Below are positions 23,481 through 34,339 of a stretch of DNA of 64,000 nucleotides, one piece after another. Position 1 is the first letter of the stretch; every line of letters begins with the position of its first letter. The DNA lies in contig NC_083597.1 in NCBI RefSeq assembly GCF_020882245.1, positions 79,772,152 to 79,836,151 of the forward strand, read 5' to 3'. The position numbers and the translations under genes were made by a program. Below the pieces are notes generated by a model. The model ran no database searches. It had not been told where the DNA came from and was given only the letters and a program-made list of their open reading frames with translations. This DNA is from Rhopalosiphum padi. Its lineage: Eukaryota > Arthropoda > Insecta > Hemiptera > Aphididae.

Positions 23481-23875
23481 CCCGCAAGGACAACCATTGT
23501 CACGTCAAAATACCCACCCTATGGCACACCCCCTTACACCCCCCTCTTCCGCACCACTTTTGGTCGACGTTAATAGACATAATTTATCATCTATTTTATT
23601 ATTTTCCCGAAGAATGACGCGCCGAGCGAAACACCGCCACCGCCGCCGTTCGATGATTAATAAAACTCGGATATCCTGACTTATGGGGACGGGGGAATTT
23701 CGCGTATAACCACCCCGTCAGCAAACCACTATCCACCGTGCGGCGGTGAACGTGCTATGCAAGAAAGCGGCTATACGTTGTTTAAATGTGTATACTGTAT
23801 ACACCTAATACCTATATTATATGTGTATTGCCTACGCAGTATATCGGTTCCGTGATTTTCGACATACGCGATTAT

Positions 23876-23893
23876 CATTATTATTATTATTAT
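23876..23893. repeat. (TTA)n microsatellite
   Basis: Six TTA units. Confidence 0.85.
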
Positions 23894-24139
23894 CGTTGTT
23901 GTTTTTGTTGTTATTATATTGTTATTAATTAATAACTATTATGATAGCATTATGTTTAAAGCCGAATCGCGCGTACGATATAATGTATTGGCGTGCATCA
24001 TTGTTATTATTTTACGTTACATATTGCGTATACCTATACATTATCCATATGCCATCGAATTCACGTATACAGGTTATATTTCATACGAAGGGATAAGGGG
24101 ATGTTATTTTATTTACAAAACCATAATTATTTCCTAAGA

Positions 24140-25285
24140 CAAATCATATATTGTCGTCATAAGTCATAACTACGGACGTGTTACGCACGTCATATATGTG
24201 TGTAATATTATTGTAACTTATTTAAAAAAAAAATATATAAAAGCACGTAAAACGGTATAGTGTTATATTATGCACAATGCACACTGCATAAACACACATA
24301 AATACATACAAATATCAATTGATAGTTAAAACATAAGTAATTCTCATTAATTTATGATGGAAATATGAGTAGTTTTCACATTTCAATAAATGCGACGGCT
24401 ACTCAAAAGTCTAGCACTTAATTCCGACTAAATTTAATTATTTTTAAAAGTAGGTACGTATTTATTTAAATAAGACATTCATATATGAAATCACGTGTTT
24501 CAGTACGGGAATAATTTTCCTACAAATTACTATATAAAACGACAAAACGTATACAAATTAAAACCGTTTAAAAGATCCAATTAAAATGCAAATTACCTTT
24601 TATGCCTATGAAATCGCGTATTTGAATAACGCATGACGTGTCTATAAAAATCAAGAAATTAAATATAATATTATTATAACATGGACTTAGAATACCACTT
24701 GTGTATAATGCGCACAAAACTATAACATGTGAATTTTGAGAATTAAAAAGTTAAAAATCTCGCGTGTTGTCGAGCTTATAATATACGTATATTACGTATG
24801 TAGTTATATATCAATACGTGTGTTTATAGGTTAATCTGTAACTCCTGGTTACCGTGCGTCGATATATGTATTTACATTTTATGTACTAATAGTTTTCACG
24901 ATAATCGTGATAATAATATATACTACCCTGCAGTGGTGCGGTTACGAGAAAGAGTTGCGGTTGTCGATGAGTACGACGCTTTTCGATAATAATATAATAC
25001 ATATAGGTGCCTATTACTGCGACGATTGACCTTTTCATGTCGTTGGGTTAGGTATTTCGTATATACAATACAATTGCGTGCCCGAAACAATAAAACTAAA
25101 AAAAAAGACGGCTGATTAATGGACTATTTTAATGCGGGTAATATATAGAGTATATATAGCATATAATATACACGCGTGTATCATGTGTATATGCAGAAAC
25201 AGTGTGCATTTTTCTTTTCTAAAACGCAGCTCATTAATAAAAAAAAATAAACGTTAATAACAAAGTTATAAGTAAAACACCGGTT
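24140..25285. other. AT-rich spacer, no gene seen
   Basis: Desert sequence with short frames only and no exon-like segment. Confidence 0.55.
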
Positions 25286-25293
25286 ATATACGT

Positions 25294-25842
25294 TTATTGT
25301 TTTTTAGTATGGCGATAATAATTTTTCACGTGATTTTTTTTTTTTATTATTCGGCCATTAGCGATACCGTACGGCTGGCACCAAACGTCGATGATGAAGA
25401 CGTCTACGTCTATTATAGATATAATACCCATGTACGAGCGTTCATTTATATATTGTCGTTGTCGTGTATAATTCCTTTGCAGGTACATAAAAGTTTTATA
25501 ATTTTTATTAGAATGCCGCACGAAACAATTACAGCCCCGACCACCGCCGCCGCCGCCCGGTTGTGGCCATATCGCCGGCGGCGAGACAAGGGCGAAATCG
25601 ATGTTTAAAAGGTTTTTGATAAAAGCTGTATAAAAAATAAATAACAATAAAAATAGCAGCGGAAAAAAAGGGAAGAAAAAAACGCGCGTGTCCCGTAACA
25701 AGTCGTTTTGCGGTGGGCGGGGAAGGTGTAAATTATTGCACGCGAATACCAGCCACGGCGATAAAAGAAAATAAGAAAAAAAATTGGTCTTCCAGCTCAT
25801 AATACGCGTGTTTACAATACCTACGCAAGACCGGTATACCAT
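25294..25842 (-). CDS. Candidate 182-aa membrane-type ORF
   Basis: The second-longest open frame runs from a true ATG (complement of 25840-25842) to TAA (complement of 25294-25296). Hydrophobic stretches lie at residues 21-35 and 54-75, with a weaker one at 139-152. There is a run of six Gly at 96-101, encoded by a GCC-type repeat, and the last 20 residues are strongly basic. The arrangement could be a two-pass membrane protein. However, the second hydrophobic stretch comes from a T-rich run and the glycines from a trinucleotide repeat, so low complexity may explain both. Not recognised; no splice signals were needed. Confidence 0.22.
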   Translation of the reverse strand: MVYRSCVGIVNTRIMSWKTNFFSYFLLSPWLVFACNNLHLPRPPQNDLLRDTRVFFFPFFPLLFLLLFIFYTAFIKNLLNIDFALVSPPAIWPQPGGGGGGRGCNCFVRHSNKNYKTFMYLQRNYTRQRQYINERSYMGIISIIDVDVFIIDVWCQPYGIANGRIIKKKNHVKNYYRHTKKQ

Positions 25843-25859
25843 ATATCATATGCTCGTAT

Positions 25860-27560
25860 ACTGCAGCAGGGTGTATCTGGTAGATTAGGTTAGGTATTTA
25901 AATGAATACAATATTATATAAGTATACGATACATACGACGGGTGAAACGCAAACGGCGTGGTCAGCTATAATTAAACAGGGCATAGTATGACGTACATAC
26001 GTTAAATATGTTAGCCGAAAATGGATTTACCCGAAGCTAAAATGCACTTCTTATTTTACACTGTCATCGCAATTTTTAATCATTGTCAAGTTTTTCGCTT
26101 AGGAGAAAAAATATTATTCACATAATCGATGATGACTTCGTATACATATTATTGTATAATATGTGTGGCTGAAAAGCCACGCGGAGCACTAATAATAGTT
26201 ATTCAAGGAAAATGTACGAACTATAAGAAAATGTAGACCAATTTACCATATTATAAATAATTTAGTTTTTGTGGATATGTATTTAAAACATTATTAATTA
26301 GTAGGTATACGTGCACAATAAACATCGTTTTATACGTTAACTTGATTAGTTACCTGGAAACAAGGTTGAAAAGTGTTTCTGGTTCACGATAAAAAAAAAA
26401 ATTCATGTATAATGTATATATAATATTATAAACACGATTTTCTCGGGTAAAATATTGTTTAAAATACCAGAACAAATTAAAATTAAAATTTATTATTATT
26501 ATTGTATTAAGGTGTAATTATTATAGTGGCTATTAAATAATCTCATTCAAATAATATTTTTTCAAATAAAAATTTAAAATGATAATCACTGCGCTATTAT
26601 ATTATAATTATAGTATTCCAAAATTATGATATATATTATAAGCAAAAAAAAATTGTATTTGTTGTATTTGGTCGGGATATTTTATACCTAATCATTTTGC
26701 TCCGTCAACAAAAATATAATTATTATATTATATTAGGAAATCCTAAGTATTATATATATATATATATATTTAAATGAATGGTCTTTAGGAATTATAGGTA
26801 CTAAGTTATAGTATTATCATTATTTGAATACTTGCAATTTGAATATCGACAATTTTCCGAGTAGAAAGGTGTTATATATACACAAAAATTAAATTAGGCT
26901 GAATACTTAAATATAGGTAACTATTGAGCAATATTCGTAATTATTACTCTCTAATTTATAAAATAATACAATAAAAAAACCATGGAGTATTATATAATAT
27001 ACGAACATATTAATTCAGTCTAAAAACTATATTTATTTTCATGTTTTTTAAAAAGTAAAATCGAATAATAACTAATTATTATTTAATATAATATTTTTCA
27101 GTAACGTGTTCCGGTTACATAATGTTTATTATTTCCGTCAAAATGAGTTTGCATTTATCGAATGATTGTTCAGCACACTATATAGCCTATAAATATTATA
27201 AATATGTCATACTCATGTGTAACAATAATAATAATACAAAATATATAATATGGTATTATGACTAGCATATTATTTTAGTCAGGTACTTCATAGGTAGATT
27301 AAAAAATAATTTTCTCTTCTCCTATAAAAAAAAAGTTAATCAAATTTAAATTATTATATTTAAATATTATAGCTTTACGGCAATGAAGATATCTTATTCA
27401 ATGAGATCCATCCGAGGTGTGATTATTGCAAGTTGGTAACTTTTATATCTTTTAATATTAGTTTATTTTCTTAAACACTTTTCTCAAAATATAAAAAATA
27501 AAGTAATATTTAGGTACCTAATTATACCGATAAATCATAATAATTATTATAATAAACAAT
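25860..27560. other. AT desert, one weak exon-like segment
   Basis: Very AT-rich. A TATTTTTCAG acceptor with an upstream CTAAT branch-like motif ends at 27101. The next 60-150 bases are open in two frames, one giving NVFRLHNVYYFRQNEFAFIE before a stop. I do not list it as an exon because two frames compete and no donor follows. Confidence 0.45.
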
Positions 27561-27681
27561 TTATTTATGTAGCACGTGGGAGAACGGTGGCAGCAGTAGT
27601 CTGTTTTCTATAGCCGAATCGTTTTACGACAAAAAAACATCATCCAAAACACTGTAAACTCGTCAGTAACTCCTATAATAT

Positions 27682-27756
27682 ATGTCTTATACACTTGGTG
27701 CAGCCAACACTCTTCGAGGTTATTATATATTAAAAAAAGACCTTATTTCTGATACG
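27682..27756 (+). CDS. Candidate first coding exon, 25 codons
   Basis: An ATG at 27682 opens a frame of exactly 25 codons, starting MSYTLGAANTLRGYY and ending DLISDT. It stops at ACG|GTAAGTG, a strong donor, leaving phase 0. In-frame stops lie just upstream, so the ATG would be the true start. A TCAGTA initiator-like sequence lies at 27663-27668 and an E-box CACGTG near 27575. The segment is less AT-rich than its surroundings. The peptide has no signal sequence and I do not recognise it. If transcribed, the intron would run rightward into the desert. A chance ORF of 25 codons is common; the coincidence of start, composition and donor is what makes it notable. Confidence 0.33.
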
Positions 27757-27851
27757 GTAAGTGTTATTACAAATTCAGTTTAAAATGTTTTTTTTAATGG
27801 TTTTCAGTATTCCGTTATTATGTATAGGTTTATGTAAATGTGCGCATATTG

Positions 27852-27895
27852 CCAAAGTTTAACCCTCTATATAAGAAGCTCAGATTAAACTTTGG
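27852..27895. repeat. Inverted repeat, 11-bp perfect arms
   Basis: CCAAAGTTTAA at 27852-27862 pairs exactly with TTAAACTTTGG at 27885-27895 across a 22-base loop. It lies 95 bases after the candidate exon at 27682. It could be a small RNA hairpin or a remnant of a miniature transposon; flanking duplications are not obvious. Confidence 0.6.
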
Positions 27896-28314
27896 TGTAT
27901 AGACGTAACGACCTCGAGACTGTTATAATGTCATGATGTGAACATAATAAAATACCTCATATAGCGCGTTGTAAAATTCGTGAATAGAAATATGGCTTCC
28001 TGATTATACGTTCCGAAAACAAATAATAAAATGTTTTTGTAAAGATTATGCACTTATAACAATATTGAAAATATGTAGTAATTTTAGTAAGATAATAATG
28101 TGTGGGTTTATCCGAAATACATAATATAAGGGTTTCTATAATAGTTTAAACACTGTTAGTTTTCTTAAAATGCTAAATATTAACAGAATTTAAAAAAATA
28201 ATAATATATTTTACTGTAAGACAGTATTAAGAATATTAAGATAGATTGGACTCGACTACTGGATAAGGTAATATACCTTTATAGTTTATATGAATGTTTT
28301 TAATATAATCATTT

Positions 28315-28336
28315 TATTATTATTATTATTATTATT
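28315..28336. repeat. (ATT)n microsatellite
   Basis: Seven ATT units. A small dyad with ATTCCTAT/ATAGGAAT arms follows at 28344-28363. Confidence 0.9.
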
Positions 28337-28399
28337 GAATCTAATTCCTATTTATATAGGAATGTAATATTACGTTCTAAATTATATTGTTTTAACCGA

Positions 28400-30190
28400 A
28401 TATCTAATGAGGAACACAAAATATAGTGGTAAATAATTGATATCGGGCTGATTTACTAATTTATATACTGAATAATACTTTTAACTTATAGATTATTATA
28501 TTTATTTTAGAAAACCATTGTGATTACTGATTTGTGAAAAATTAAGAAAATGAAATGTAGAATTTGATTTTTCCGTGTTGTGTATTATATTTACCATAAA
28601 CTCGTCGCCTATGTAAATCGAATGTATTAAATAGGTATATAATCTTACATGTCTGTGATAATAAATATTGAAAACATTTTGTTAATATAATAATATACTA
28701 AGGTTCCTTACTGATATTGTTGAGAAAGTTTCTTAATCTGTTAATTTTTGTTGGGCTGCTGAATGTGGGTATATGGGCCGATTAATCACCCGAGAACAGT
28801 GGGCAAAATCCATTTAACACGACTATGTATAATATCATCATTGTATTAAAATCGATTATCACTTAAATATGTTATATTTTTCATACAGTTACTGTTGATA
28901 CTTGATATATATAATGTATTAGTATTAAACTAACACCACTATAACTCCATGTTCTATCGCCACTTTCTTTTCCTTTTTTGAAAAACTTTTATTATTATTC
29001 TTGTTTACATTAGGTTTAGGTAGTTTATTATGTTTATATAATTTTTTTTTATTCGAAAAAATAGTATTAATTTATTCTGGTTATACCTATATTATTTATT
29101 ATGTTGACAATGGGCCTTCGACGACTTGGTGGTCATGACAGTGCGCCCATTGTGATGTAGACAACGATAATTTCATACTCACACACACACACACAATGTA
29201 AGTATACAGTCGTATATAATAATATAAATACACATTTTGTTGACCAGAATCCCATCGCGTGTATCTTCGACAAACGCACTAAAGAATACCTACTGTTTTG
29301 TCCGAAATCTTTGGGATTTATTTGATCAGATATAATGATGATTTTTATGTATTATTTTGTATTTATTTTGATCTAGAAGAATTCAAAAAATCCAAGCCCG
29401 GTTCGTCCAAAGAATTGTGTGTATGTATACGATATATTATATTATGACACCGATCGCTATTGCATTCGATTATAGTAATAAATTCGGTACGATTTCCTTT
29501 TTGACGGAATTAAAGAAACCCTACCGGGTGCACCAAGTAACGTTTCGTGAATAAATATGATTATTCAGTCTAAACATGTGTTTCAGTATGCTTTTATTAA
29601 TTACAGCTCTGGCTTAAGTTTTTAAATTAGTCGCATCTTAATTTTATTTTACCTCAGAACTGTGTAAGCAACTCATTTTATGAAGCTAAAATTACTTAGT
29701 AATTATAAGGTAAATACACTAAATATAACTTGATCATTAATTATAAAATATATATTGACTCGGATTAATGAAATGCGCATTTAAAAGTTCCCTCTTACAG
29801 TTTTGTGTTATTTTAGTCTCAAAACTTTAACCACGCAACCATACAGGATCGTTAAAACTCAAAAGCATTGAAATCAAACAAATAATGTAAATATGGCCTT
29901 GAATTAATTTTTATAATAGTTTTTTATTGTTATATATATATATACACATAAAGTCCTGTGTCATTGCTCATATTAAATAATGAATAACAATGCACATCCG
30001 TTAGTCACATTGACGTTAAATCATTTCCGATTGACCGTATCAAATTTTTGGTATAATAATTGGTATAAAATTTCCTTCATGCCCATATTATTATGAATAG
30101 GATTAAAATAGGTGGGTTTAAATACGGATAATAATCTTTATAGGTGTAACACAATAATGTATAGTTAAAATTGTTATAACTTAACTATAT
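28400..30190. other. AT desert, no gene seen
   Basis: AT-rich with an (AC)n tract near 29178-29195. I see nothing exon-like apart from ordinary short frames. Confidence 0.55.
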
Positions 30191-30200
30191 ATTTTTTCAG

Positions 30201-30381
30201 AGATATTTTTATCGTCTACATTAAGTCTTACGTTTTATTTAGGTCGTTAATTATATTGTCAACAACATTCGGTAAAATAATGAAGTTTCAACACGAAATA
30301 AACAGAAAAAAATCGATAAGAGTTTTGCACGAAAATTGTGTTTTTATTTTAAGATATAAGCAAACGGTAAAATATAATTAA
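30201..30381 (+). CDS. Candidate acceptor-led exon, 59 codons
   Basis: TATATATTTTTTCAG (AG at 30199-30200) is a strong acceptor. It is followed by one base of a split codon (phase 2) and a frame open for 59 codons to TAA at 30379-30381. The N-terminal part is hydrophobic (DIFIVYIKSYVLF, then SLIILSTTFG). The C-terminal part is basic and charged (KFQHEINRKKSIRVLHE). An ACG|GTAAAA donor-like site at 30367 could end an exon after 55 codons. In DNA this AT-rich a 59-codon run is uncommon, but with dozens of acceptor-like sites one such case is expected by chance. Confidence 0.2.
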
Positions 30382-30389
30382 TTATTAAA

Positions 30390-32100
30390 TTTAATTAAGA
30401 ACAATATTGATATATTATGTACCTATAATTCATATTGATGTTTATATAATCTGTTAGGAATCTTATGCTAATATTAAAACCAATCACCAATCTTTAATAT
30501 TTAATTACAAAAATAAACCTGTATTCTATAATCTGTTTCAAATATAAGTTCCAGACATTAAGAAGATATTCCTCGTCAATCTTATAGGATGCACGTTATT
30601 TTTAACTATCTTTTGAAGACATAAAATAATTATGTATTACTTACCTAAAATTGTTTTGATATAAACGCATATACACTTTGAAATTTGAGTTAAGACACAT
30701 TATTATTATTATTCATTTTCTTGTTTTAAAAAAATTAATAATTTAAATGTGTATACATAAGAATACAAAACGTATCCCAAAATTTAAATACTTTAATATG
30801 TAATCAATGAACATAATTCGTGACTGCAGGCAAAGAACCGTGTACAGTGACAATGTACATTTACAGTTATTAAAATTTGAGTATAAAGTGGTAATTATAC
30901 TTTGGTTAGAAAATAAAATAAGAAGTGTAACATATTAAATATTTACCAATCATGAATCATGATATCGGTAAAAAAGAATTTTAAAATTCTAAAAACTGTA
31001 TCGATGAAAACTTAATTTTCAATTAAATTAAATTAAAAATATGTCAGTAAAAATTCAAGGTCAACTATGTTTTTCAATACTGCACTTATTCATAAAACTG
31101 TTAATTTGAAATATTATTAATGTTAAAATATTACACTTTAAAAAGTAGGTAATTTTTTTTTTATATACTTGTCCATCTAAAAGCATTATTTCCTAAGATA
31201 GCAGCCTAAAGATGATTCGTCTTCAGACAAAAAGACAGACAACTCAATAAAAACTAAACAAGATTAAAAAAAAAAAAAAAACTACAAGACTAATCAGTAA
31301 AGATGAATACGTCATTATAAAATGTATTGTATATAAAGACTTTAAATGTTTTATTATACGAATAATTAATAATAATAATAATATTTTTATCGTAAATATA
31401 ATAAAAATGATAAAATAAACAGTAAACAACATTTCTATACTTAATTATATTATGCTCAAAACCTCGAATGTACACAAAAATTTCATTTTCAATGGAAGCA
31501 ATAAACTTTGATCATACTTAATATTTTTTTTTATAAATTGATAAAAGAAGTTAATACTATTTATTATGAACGTATTAAATTCTTAGTTGAATAATAAAAA
31601 AAACATTTATTATTATAAACAAACGATGTGGAAACAAACAAGCTGAAAGTGTCGATGATTTATAGACAACACGACAACCATGCGACTAGTCGATTTCTAG
31701 AAATCAGTCGAATAAATAATATTATATAACTTCCAAGTTTTTCCAATACAAAACCATTTTTGACACTATACACGTGCGTGTACAATAATTCACTATGATA
31801 ATATATTATAATATATGTATATAGCGACGGTTACTATTATCGTATAAACTATTGCGTGTCGTGTGTATGTCTACTACCGATACGGCTTCTGGGGAATTTT
31901 CCGAAGGGTTCGAATATAAGAAGACAAACGTTATTGTTTTTTTTCTCGTGGACGTTGCTGTTGTTGTTCACGGGTCATAGTTTCGAATGTGTGTCTCTTA
32001 GCCGTGTACATACGTATATAATATATAAGAGACAATGTCGAGGAACGACCCTCGCGCCAACACACACACACACATACATTCGTTTATAAATAAATTTGTC
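30390..32100. other. AT desert, no gene seen
   Basis: Dense stops, T/A runs and an AAT repeat near 31370. A minus-strand TAG|GTAAGTAAT donor-like site occurs near 30646-30655, but no good exon precedes it on that strand. Confidence 0.5.
32060..32074. repeat. (CA)n microsatellite
   Basis: Seven CA units at the left edge of the 32.1-32.6 kb island. Confidence 0.88.
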
Positions 32101-32271
32101 TGTGGGTGTGCATGTGTGTTATGCGTATGTTCGGATACCGAATACGGCGGTGGCGTCGGTGGTGGTGACCCGACGGACGGACGGCGCCCTTAACCCGAAC
32201 GGACACAAAGTGGACGTTTGACAAAACCGACCCTTTAGATTGTATTCAAATGACAGGGAACCGTAGTAGGG

Positions 32272-32523
32272 ATGAAAAAAGTCAGAGAAAGGAACACAAT
32301 AAAAATAAACCCGTCGGTAATATATATCCGACCCAATAAAACGCGATATGACTTTTGCGGTCGAATCCAGCACGGACGGCCGGACGCCGTGGCGGCGGAA
32401 GGGGCTGTACGCGTGTACGTATATGTAAATCTCGGGGAATGCGTGTTATTGGATTCCTTCCGGCGCGTTATTTCTTTTCAATTTCCGGAAACGCGTGCCG
32501 GTGAAATTGTTGACCTGCGATAA
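32272..32523 (+). CDS. Candidate 83-aa hypothetical ORF
   Basis: The frame runs from ATG at 32272 (an in-frame TGA lies 18 bases upstream, G at -3) to TAA at 32521-32523. It begins MKKVRERNTIKINPS (basic), then a mixed middle, then VNLGECVLLDSFRRVISFQF and an acidic end (GEIVDLR). The composition is convincingly protein-like and free of repeats. Against this, a minus-strand frame over 32119-32373 looks equally protein-like, and the block holds Caudal-type CAATAAA motifs. Not recognised. It may be a small protein gene or a regulatory island with few stops. Confidence 0.28.
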   Translation: MKKVRERNTIKINPSVIYIRPNKTRYDFCGRIQHGRPDAVAAEGAVRVYVYVNLGECVLLDSFRRVISFQFPETRAGEIVDLR

Positions 32524-32645
32524 GGGACAGACGAGCTTTTTTTCCTTTGCCTCCCACCATCCGCCGTGCCCGTCATATCGCTGTCAAATGTCATTTAGGA
32601 AATACGTCTCGTAAACCACTGCTGAGTCCCCTCCTCCGCAGAAGC
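32524..32645. promoter_or_regulatory. Candidate regulatory block with paired TGTCA cores
   Basis: CTGTCAAATGTCATTT at 32581-32596 holds two TGTCA (TGACA) cores six bases apart. This is the core bound by Meis/Homothorax TALE homeodomains. It lies at the right end of the 32.1-32.6 kb CpG-rich island. The inference is motif-based only. Confidence 0.22.
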
Positions 32646-33270
32646 ATTACACAATTTCAAATATTTTATTATATTACTTATTCATCGTGTAGGTTAGGTT
32701 TTATATACCTATAAAATACGAAGAAGCATACTACGACCTAGTCTGCGTGATGGTGGCCGGTTCGAGGGATGGCATCTCCTCCGCTCGTCGTGATATTAGA
32801 CATTTAAAACGTTATATAAAAAAAAACCTAAAACTATTTACTCTCAAAACCTTCCGAAGAGACTTCTATTATAGACTGCCGGAATACGTCGCGTTACACG
32901 AAAACACGAATCGGACTGGTACAACAGAGAATTCCTAATACACCAACGCGATAAATATTAATGATTTTGAGACTTTCTAGTTTCTATTATTATTATGCGG
33001 ATGTCTTCGATTTATATTATTGACTATGGTATACAGTCGCAGTGGGTGTGATGGTTTAATAATAATCGACGGTACTGCGTGGCCCCACGAAAAATGTAAT
33101 CGGCTTTTGGCCCTGAGCATACGATATGTACGTATAGGGACATCGATACTATCACTGTCTATCGTACTGCGTACATATGTGTGTGTGTGAATGTATAAGA
33201 TTGTCGCAGTCGTCAGAACCCGTAAATTAAAAAAAACACAATAAATATTAAATTCTCACTGCTGTCATAG

Positions 33271-33448
33271 CATTTTATTATTATTATCGTCACCACAATC
33301 AGACATACGGGGGCATTATCGCCATGTGAAATGCCACAAGTCCACTATTCATTGTTCGATTCGAAACGTCACAGAGAAGAACCCGAGCGCGCGGGGCCCG
33401 TCCGCCCGACCGTAACGGTTGTCGGAGTACACATGAGCTACTGCCCCG
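33271..33448 (+). CDS. Candidate exon, 59 codons, or first exon from ATG 33331
   Basis: An acceptor-like TTCTCACTGCTGTCATAG ends at 33270. The frame (phase 0) is then open to a CCG|GTAAAT donor at 33449, leaving phase 1. It encodes TTIRHTGALSPCEMPQVHYS, then a charged DSKRHREEPERAG, then VRPTVTVVGVHMSYCP. An ATG at 33331 (G at -3) could be a start instead. The segment is a compact GC-rich block inside AT-rich DNA, as expected for an exon. An ATT run at the start of the frame is a warning sign. Not recognised. Confidence 0.28.
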
Positions 33449-33949
33449 GTAAATATATATTATACATGTATAATATTACAAACGCTAGGTTTACCTATAT
33501 ATATATATATAATATGAGTTATATAATAATATAATGCTATAGACGTATATATACTATTTGTGCAGGAAATGGACAGACATTGGTAAATTGAAATGGGAAA
33601 TGATTTCTAATTACGAACACATCGTTTTATTATTATATATTATTGTTGGATACAATATTTTATTGTAATATTATTATATTTTCATATTATATTATTCTTA
33701 TACATAAAACGCGCGTGTGTTTGTGTGTCTGGTCGACTTCACTCGTACCGGAAACGTCTTGTAACGACGTGTTATACAATGAACAATTTTTATTTTACTT
33801 TTTTTAATTTATATATATATAATATATATACATGTATACATAAAACCCACCCCTTCTTCTCGCAGACAATAGATGAAATATCGTTTTTGTTGTATTCGCC
33901 CACGATTTTACATTCACAATGAACGGTTGTCTTAAGATTTTTTCGTATT

Positions 33950-34330
33950 TTATTATTATTTTAATTTTTTTTTTCTCACCTCTACCGCCATCGAATCCCT
34001 TGTACGCGCGCCACACGGCGCGCACTGGCGTATCTGTGTATTGAAAGGGTTGCGAAATTGGAATTTAATTGGGAAGGACGGCGACGGCTACTGCTGCGTG
34101 AACAAAACGACGACGGCGGCGGTGCCTCCCACCTGAACAATTTTCCAATCCTTTAACACAATAGACTCATTACTCGGTTTTTGGCATTTCCAACGGCCTC
34201 TACACTACTCGCTCCTTCGCCCCCACAGGTCCCTCCACCGCGCCAACAGTCTTAAACAATAGGCTGATTATAGTAGTACATTATTTATTCCTTAAACGAA
34301 TATTCTCTCGTTTTTCTCGGTAATTTCATT
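33950..34330. promoter_or_regulatory. Candidate conserved non-coding island
   Basis: A mixed-GC block bounded by AT-rich DNA with no good open frame. It contains ACAATAG (Sox-like) at about 34257-34263, two TGATTA-type cores, and C-rich runs. The block stands out from its flanks but is not coding in any frame I can see, so a regulatory role is the likeliest use. Confidence 0.22.
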
Positions 34331-34339
34331 ACAAAAATA

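Noticed and set aside
25880..25900. TTAGG-like sequence that could suggest insect telomere repeat
   Set aside because: Only about two units are present (TTAGGTTAGG), with no array.
30640..30720. Minus-strand TAG|GTAAGTAAT donor-like site
   Set aside because: The preceding minus-strand sequence is AT filler with only a very short open segment.
32757..32768. GGTTCGAGGG, resembling a tRNA B box
   Set aside because: It lacks the conserved CC end, and no A box or cloverleaf can be drawn around it. No tRNA was found elsewhere either.
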